Both the position numbers and the translations under genes were made by a program. From Strobilurus pachycystidiatus (lineage: Eukaryota > Basidiomycota > Agaricomycetes > Agaricales > Physalacriaceae), in contig JAHLMK010000001.1 of NCBI GenBank assembly GCA_019915135.1, positions 3,906,001-3,970,000 on the forward strand: DNA of 64,000 nt. The letters are read 5' to 3'. The notes beneath the pieces were generated by a model that saw nothing but the letters and a program-made list of their open reading frames with translations, was not told the DNA's origin and made no database searches. Positions 57,861-64,000 of this stretch are shown here, piece by piece (position 1 is the first letter of the stretch; each line of letters begins with the position of its first letter).

Positions 57861-58568
57861 ATGCCCAAAAAACTGTCCAAACTGTTCAAGAAGTTATCGA
57901 ATCGCACAAGTCGTGCATCCACTCCGGCGTCGACGCCAGACGGCGCAAGTCGCTCATCTACTCCAGTGTCACCACCCAACCTTGCGAATCGGGCATCTAC
58001 TCCAGCGCCGCCTCCCGACCATGCAAGTCGTGCACCCACTCCAGCGCCGCCGCTCGATCAGAAAGCCGCGATCGACTGGAAAGGATCGGCCAAGGTCACC
58101 TGGAGTGGCATCGAGTTGGTGTTGAAGACGGCCGAGAAATTTCTCGACGGAACCCCTTTCAAAACTCCTGTCAGCGTGATTAATACGTTCATTGACTTTG
58201 TTCATGTACGTGGATTCGTAACGACCCGCTGCTTGTCATGACCTGACATCTTCGAGCAGCAAGTTGGCGATCGCAGGGAAGACATGCGCGACCTGATGTC
58301 TTACACCCAGAAGCGCCTCGAGACCATCAACGACGCACTAGCGAAATCGGACTGCGGAGTTGCGAACGAACGCATGGTTTTGTTTGCCAAGTACGTCGAA
58401 ATCTGTCAGTGCAGTCGGATATAACCTCATATATGCCGCAGGATCCTCATTGATCAGGTCGTGAAACTCCACGCGATGGCGTCGAGGTCCCTTGTGGGCC
58501 GTGCTGCGACTAGTGACGACGACATCCGCACCCGTGGTTGTAGGTATTTGCCTAAGCGACCGATGTAA
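57861..58568 (+). pseudogene. NLR4, truncated to its N-terminal domain by a KDZ insertion
   Basis: Exons 57861-58205 and 58260-58390 and the start of exon 3 (58442-58528) are about 99% identical to NLR2 with all splice sites kept. At 58529 the NLR sequence stops and the end of a KDZ element begins. The frame continues for 13 codons of transposon sequence to TAA at 58566-58568, so the locus could still encode about 200 residues: the cationic start, four Ser/Thr/Pro repeats and most of the predicted MLKL-like helical domain, without NACHT or WD40. Such an isolated effector domain could be inert, interfering or auto-active; this is not decidable here. Confidence 0.85.
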
Positions 58569-58592
58569 CGGTCCGAAAATATTTTAAATGAA

Positions 58593-58620
58593 CCGTTACA
58601 ACGGGATCCCGTTGTAACGG
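58593..58620. repeat. Perfect 28-bp palindrome near KDZ end
   Basis: CCGTTACAACGGGA followed by its exact reverse complement, centred on GATC. Similar half-sites (GTAACGG, TAACGGG) occur at 58565 and 58614, suggesting transposase-binding sites. Confidence 0.85.
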
Positions 58621-58827
58621 GATCCACTTGACAGCCTGCTCCCGGATCCCAGCGCCCAAACGGCGGGTGTCTTGACCTTACTAATCATCCTCGCGCTGCA
58701 GCGCGCGCCCCTCCCGAAGCAGATTGCCAAATGGGCACCTGCCGTTACTGCCGAGAGGCTTCCCGTTGCATGCCGATCGGAGACAAATCACATATTATGC
58801 ACCGCGCCACAGCTACAAAAACTCAGA

Positions 58828-61800
58828 CTAGCCTACGTTACCCTCAGCCAGAAGTAACTGTACATCTGCTAATACAGCACTGTCCATCGGCCCCGCCCGC
58901 TGCCCACGCGACGGTCCATCCTGCAACCATACCTCCTTGAAAACCTCTGCCATACGCTTTCGGTCTTTTGCCTGTCGTCGGGCATATGCAGCTCGCCCGA
59001 CAGCTTCCGCCAACCCCAGGTCCGCTTTCTCCAATCCTGCTCGTCTTGTCCATTCCGCCTCCTCGTGTGCCAAGCTGCGCAAGACCCGCCGCATCTCTGC
59101 CCTTAGAATATCCACCTCCTCACACCAGCGCCATTTCCGCGCCAACGCTTTCGCCCATTCTATCCGCACGCCTGCGCTATGATAAGCATTCGTCCAAAGA
59201 AAATAAGACTGAATACTTACATTCATGCAAGTATTCCTCAGATGATGCATCCGGCCCGCCTCCAAAAGACCATATCCAGGAGATCGTGCGACGGGATTCC
59301 CCAGATGCGGCACCCTGCTTCCCCTTGCTCCCGGTGGCAGTCACCCGTCCATCCTTCTTTCCCAGCCGTCCGAGCTTCTTAACCGAGGCTGCGTCGCTCT
59401 CCTCCATGCCAACCAGCTCTACATCGCCCGGAAGCAGCTCACGATACTGCCCAATCTCCTCCTCGCCAACCAATGCCAGTAGCGCCTTTTGACCTTGGCG
59501 ATACTTCTCCGCAGCCTCCTCTACGCGGCTCCCAAGTGACTGGATCAACCTCGCCGCCCGTGTCGATTGGTTCTGGCCCACAACGTGCGCATTTCGATAG
59601 TTGATGAAATGTCGGCGCGCCATCAAACGAGCGCGAAGCCGCATTATTGCGTCGCTGCATCGACCCCGTCGCAATGCCGCCTCAACCGCGTAGAGCCTAT
59701 CGGAGCACATGCCATGAACCCTTTCTCCACCTATCAGACACTGGGATGGGAGAAATATGGTGCTGTCCTCCGGCAATCGAGGACCCACCAGCGACTCCTC
59801 CTCTGTTTGAACTAACGTCGCCGCGCCAGGCATGTGTATATCTTGATGTCGGCGGAAAGCCTTTAGCTTCGTAATGAGGGCCTTGCTCCGTTCGTGAATC
59901 TTGCTCTCCCGGGCAAGCGTTAGGTTCACGCTCGCCTTGCGATCTGCTTGCAAACGGGCCCTGGTAATAAAGGTAAGCGTTGGGCACGATGACTCCCATG
60001 AAGCTGAAACTCACTTTATATCCTCCAGTTGCAATCCCAAAATAATGAATCCCGCTGGTGTAAGCCTTTTCCCTTGCGTCGGTGCCTTGTGTTTGGGTCG
60101 TCGGCGGCGTCGGCGGCGTCGTCTGGCTGTACCGGTTCCTCCAGTCTCCACTGCTGATGAATCGTCGTCGTGGTCGTGAGTGAATGAATCGTCGGCGTCA
60201 ATCTCCTCTTCTTCGTCCAGTGCGTCTTTCTCGAGCGCCTCTTCGTCCGACAACTCTTGCGCGCGAAGCTCTGCCCTGATAGTTTGCTCGGATACCGTCA
60301 CTTTGCCCGATGGCGCGTAGGGGTTGGGCTTGTTCCGATCTGCTAACCATGCCTTCACTAAAGCCATCCAGTCTCCACGCACATCAGACTTCAAAGCCCC
60401 GTCCATCAGCTGGAAGGCGTTAACTTGCACATCGCGCTCCTCCATCGCGATCCGTAGACGACGCAGCAAAGTCTTGCCTGTTGACATAAATCAGTCCAGT
60501 TCAACCGAAACCATGCCAGACAGAACTTACCTAGATCAATGTTCTTCTCGAAGTTGATATGGTTCATCTTATCTTCGTGGTCGTCGTGGCGCGCTCCGGG
60601 CTGCTCCTCGCGCGTCATGTACGAAATCGGGTTGAGCTGGGACCAATAACGCTCGATCCCTTCGCCATCGGTCTTTCCCACCCCAGTCTGGTATCGCAGA
60701 CTATTCTCGGTCTCACACACCACCTCATGAACATTTCCGTGCCAGACCGGTAAGCCCCACGTCAGCTCCGGCAAATCCAACCCCTTCAAACATTCCGGGA
60801 GCGCCTTGATTCGTTCGTGGAAGTATTTCTTGTATTGACAAGCGATGTCGTAAGTGAGCGTAATCTCCTTGAGTCCAAGCCGGCGAAGGAGCCAGTAAAG
60901 AATGAAGTCCGTGTTCTTGTATCTACATTCGGTGTCAGCGCTTCGTTCAAGCCACGCGAAGTTGTCGACACGTACCTTTCGCCCTTCTCTAGATCTCCCA
61001 GGGAAAGCATGATTTCATGGCGCGCACAGATGACTCCAAGTACGCCCGTCCATCGCAGACCAGTCGAGAATTTCGTCTCCTTATGCATCAGAGCTGCAAA
61101 GGCGATACAGCTCGATACCTGTACGGATCATGTCAGCCTTAGCACGGACTGATATCGTGACAGGAATTCTTACCTCCTCCTCCGTTATATACGAACGCAA
61201 CCAGTCGTGGTACTGCTCCATGGGGACCTGTATGCCCAAACCTGAATACAACGGATCATCCACTCGCGGAGATGGTCGCATCTTGTTTTTCATCTTGAAG
61301 TTCGCGTCGGCCGACAGAATGCGCCGGTATTTGTACCTGGAGCGATGTTCAAATTTGCTAACCCTGGGCGAGAGAGGCGAGGACTTACTGTTCTTGTTTG
61401 GGAATGGACTCGATGTTGTCCGGCAGGTTGACGTCCTTCCGCGGACATGCCCAACACTCGACCGCCACGGACCCCCAACCCGCCGACTGAAGCCCACCAT
61501 CCTCGTGCAATACTCCAGACCGCCTCACTCGCTGCATGAACGACCATTGACGCGACATGCGGCCAAAAGCCTTGTACCGGTCGGGTGTCAACTCGGTGCC
61601 GTATGGATCGGTCGTCGCCTCCAAAGTAGTCATAAAGTCCCGGACAGATACATTCGCTGTCACCTTAAGACGACGGAAAAAGTTGAGAGTCTCGATGGTG
61701 GCGCACGTTTGCGGGGTATGTGTCGTGGCTGGGTACCAGCCATTGCGAAAAAGTTGCTGCCAGTCATGGATGGTCTGGTTGCGCGAGCAGCGACAATACC

Positions 61801-62772
61801 GGATACGAAGCATGTGCACGGCTGGGAAATGGATCACCGTCATGAAGCGTTCCGTTTGGTCGGGGCATCCGCACGGGGCACCCTGATGACCGACTTGGTA
61901 GACGAGCCCCAGTTCTGTGAGCGTGGTGCGCTCCCAGGATTCGTCCATCCAAACCTGTTAACGAAATCTGGGTCAGATCCTTCCCCGAAGAAAGCCGTGT
62001 ACGACGTACCTCAATCAAATGGAGAGGCGTCCTTTGGTGTCGCAATACGCTGCATGGGCCACACTCCAAGAAATCGCCACACGACCGACAACGGTGCATA
62101 GACGTCGCGTCCGAGGCGGCAACACTGCAGTTGCTACAAGACGGAGCATGGACAACATCGCCAAGTCCATGCCGGCGCATCGCTTCCTCGTTCATGAGAT
62201 CCTGCCACGGAAGCCACTCCTTCATAGGATGATCCTAGACCAGAAAAGTGAGCGAGTTTTACAGTACGCTGAAGACAGCCTACCGAGCTCGGGTACCGCT
62301 TCCGCTTCAAAGAGTCTTCCTCCACCTCTTGATTGATTTCCCCCGAGTCGTCCAGGAAATTTATGGCAGGGCCGTCGAGGTCGTTTGGGTCATGCCCGCC
62401 CAGAGTCGCGTCGAAGTCAGCGAAATCTCCCATCTCATCTGCGGGAACGGGCGAAGGGCTGCGATGGCGCCGAATGCGCTTTGTAGGACGATAGGAAACC
62501 GTCTCCACGTCGCCAGTGGGAGCGACGTAATGGGCATGGTCAACGCTCTGGAGTTGCTGGGATGGACCGACGAAGGCCGCGTTTTGGAGGCTCTGATTCG
62601 ATGGTCTACCCCTACGCCGAGGAGGGGCGGCGGCGATACTGGTGGAGCCGAACGTCGCCATTTCAAACTGGCGGCGGGCAGCGTACTCCTCGGCGGTGTG
62701 TCGGCGTACATCCCAGGTGGTTCTGACCGAGCTCGACGACGCGGAGTGGCTGGGGTGCTGGGACTGGGACAT
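58828..62772 (-). CDS. KDZ transposase with CxC2-type cysteine cluster
   Basis: Nine exons on the minus strand: 62772-62284, 62234-62010, 61954-61389, 61336-61174, 61118-60976, 60922-60531, 60477-60015, 59960-59221 and 59171-58828. All are in phase, giving 1174 residues with no stop. The N-terminal part has a basic region (RRRGRP) and, after DHPMKEWLP, the cysteine cluster (CSNCS, CRSCGDFLECGPCS). The KDZ core has ECWACPRKDVNLPD, then ADANFKMKNK, GVLGVICARHEI, NTDFILYWLLRRLGL, LTYDIACQYKKYFHERI and the hallmark KTDGEGIERYWSQL. The C-terminal third is charged and helical. The product is the nuclear transposase of this element. The start is the ATG before SQSQHPSH; a further 5' exon cannot be excluded. 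Confidence 0.92.
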
Positions 62773-62919
62773 GAGGGCAGTAACAACGCAAGATGGGCGG
62801 CGTCAAAAGGCTTCGCCATACGAGTAGGTGTCACATTGTGATCAGGAGTAAAGAACGACTTGGTGATGACCGGTTGGCTTGATTGCTGACGGTAACGCTC
62901 TGACTAACTAAGGTACCAT

Positions 62920-63812
62920 CTACCCGTCTCTATTAATCGGACATGCGTAGGCACGAAGAGCGTTCTTCATCGTCATCCACGGGATACCCTCCAACTGTAA
63001 AGCCGCCTTGAGCTGCTGGCGTTTACTCTGGTCATGGATCTCCAACGCCAGCGTGAGCAAATCGTCTACCGAATACACACCCATCTGCAAGAAACCCCCC
63101 TCAAGTTGGCTCATACAGAGCTCCGCGAGAAACTCTTTGACTTCGTCCCCCAGCTTCCTGGGATCCGCGGGCACGAGGAATTCTCCCTCCTTGGCCTCTT
63201 TCGCAGCGGCTGGGAATGCGAACGCTACGAGCACTCTAAGCTGACGGTCTTATATTGGACAACAGACGCGACTTACTGTGGTGTTTGACATGCGACCCAA
63301 GCATGTAGCCAGTACGAATCGGCCTGACCGCTCGAAGGCGCTCCTCAATAGCTCTAAACAACCTCGGTAAGTGCTATTATTAATGAGACAATCTTTGTAG
63401 AGGCTCACCGCTTGCTGGACATGGGACTGGCTGGCGTACGTGCAGGCGGCCTCGGTTGGATGAGTTTGACCTTTTTGCTGTGTGCGTTCCTAAGTTTTTC
63501 GGTGGCGGCCTTCTTGTTGACGAGTTTCTCGGTAGCGGGGTTCTTGTTGTCGCCGCTGCGGCCGAGAACGGACTCATTCCGCTTGTCACGAATCCTGGAG
63601 AGCAAAGACGGCACATCGACATAGGGAATTAGCTTCCGAGCCCCACTGGTCGGTTGGCGTGGCGCGGACGCCGTCTCGCTCCCAGAGGAGGGTGGAAACA
63701 TGAGGGGAAGAGCGTCGTCTGGCACAGACGACGCTCTATTTCTTGGAAATAGGTATATCCAATTTCCCTTTCTCGCGACAGGTCGCGACAGGTACGGTTT
63801 CCTGCTAACCAT
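62920..63812 (-). CDS. Hypothetical 267-aa protein beside the KDZ transposase
   Basis: Three exons (63812-63409, 63362-63277 and 63233-62920) with GT-AG borders and consistent phases encode 267 residues. The first half is basic and low-complexity with ATEKLVNKKAATEKLRN and a Pro-rich end; the second half is helical (LRAVRPIRTGYMLG, then VYSVDDLLTLALEIHDQSKR and ALQLEGIPWMTMKNAL). I do not recognise a family. It lies 148 bp upstream of the transposase start on the same strand and may be an accessory gene of the KDZ element or of a neighbouring one. The intact frame supports a real gene. Confidence 0.6.
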
Positions 63813-64000
63813 TATAACCGGTACTCGTATGGTTGCTTATCACCACCCCCTAGAATCCTCCCTCGTTCCCAACCACGATGACCTCAACCAATGCAGGCCA
63901 GCCAACTCCCAAGTCCACCTTGAACGGAAGTGCTCACACTTCCGAATGTACCGTGCGCTGGGATCTGATCAACACGTATAACCTCGCTCGCACGGATGGC
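63813..64000. other. Region upstream of the hypothetical gene
   Basis: No convincing coding frame or terminal repeat seen in the last 188 bp. The KDZ right end, if close, lies beyond the window. Confidence 0.3.

Larger units (their letters stand above)
58529..62840 (-). mobile_element. KDZ (Kyakuja-Dileera-Zisupton) DNA transposon, one end in window
   Basis: The left end, CACCCGTGGTTGTAGG, begins exactly where NLR4 is broken. The interior holds an intact KDZ transposase on the minus strand. Subterminal repeats of GTAACGG and a 28-bp perfect palindrome (58593-58620) lie within 100 bp of the end. I could not find the inverted copy of the end before 64000, so the right boundary is not defined and 62840 is only the far side of the transposase gene. 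Confidence 0.75.

Noticed and set aside
61130..62101. 323-codon plus-strand open frame opposite the KDZ transposase
   Set aside because: It spans several introns of the well supported minus-strand gene, and its translation is the antisense of conserved KDZ motifs.
1..64000. CRISPR-like array from the regularly spaced 126-bp repeats
   Set aside because: The periodic repeats are coding WD40 units in eukaryotic receptor genes, without spacer-repeat alternation.

Overview
The window is nuclear DNA of a filamentous fungus, almost certainly an Agaricomycete (mushroom-forming basidiomycete). The evidence is genes with many short GT-AG introns, giant NACHT-WD40 receptor genes, a chromodomain Ty3/gypsy element, a KDZ transposon with the CxC2-type cysteine cluster, and an intron-rich hAT transposon. 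No rRNA, tRNA or CRISPR was seen. There is almost no single-copy housekeeping gene content: this is a receptor cluster built by segmental duplication and loaded with transposons.

The backbone is a repeated module that reads, left to right on the + strand: degenerate ATG11-derived coiled-coil gene (minus strand), spacer with two unknown conserved frames, a second ATG11-derived copy (plus strand), fragments of a tRNase Z (ELAC2/TRZ1-type) gene, then a NACHT-WD40 NLR gene (plus strand). Four NLRs are present: NLR1 (2-2025, only its 3' part is in the window), NLR2 (19822-24509, complete, 6 exons, 1445 aa), NLR3 (37483-41597, complete, 6 exons, 1247 aa) and NLR4 (57861-58568, cut by a KDZ element and reduced to its N-terminal domain). 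The 12.4-20.49 kb and 50.6-58.53 kb blocks are diverged copies of one another, nearly identical at their NLR end. The ATG11 and tRNase Z copies carry stops, frameshifts and deletions, whereas NLR2 and NLR3 are intact with identical intron phases.

Mobile DNA: a full Ty3/gypsy chromovirus-type element (2110-8909, minus strand, two LTR differences, 5-bp TSD, one nonsense codon in pol) sits 84 bp after NLR1. A 457-bp TRIM/SINE-like element lies at 10425-10881. A complete hAT element (27823-31119, 26-bp TIRs, 8-bp TSD, intact 852-aa transposase) splits the third module. Two inverted 883-bp solo LTRs, each with its own 5-bp TSD, lie at 41900-42782 and 44228-45110. A 608-bp MITE with TAA duplication is at 47391-47998, a broken BED/hAT-like gene at about 46.1-47.3 kb, and a KDZ element starts at 58529 with an intact 9-exon 1174-aa transposase and a neighbouring intact 267-aa gene of unknown function.

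Functionally, the intact genes point to self/non-self recognition or programmed cell death (NLRs with hypervariable, nearly identical 42-residue WD40 repeats). The repeated association of ATG11 (selective autophagy scaffold) and tRNase Z pieces with these receptors is the most unusual feature. From sequence alone it may be passive hitch-hiking in a segmental duplication or a reservoir of sequence for new fusions.
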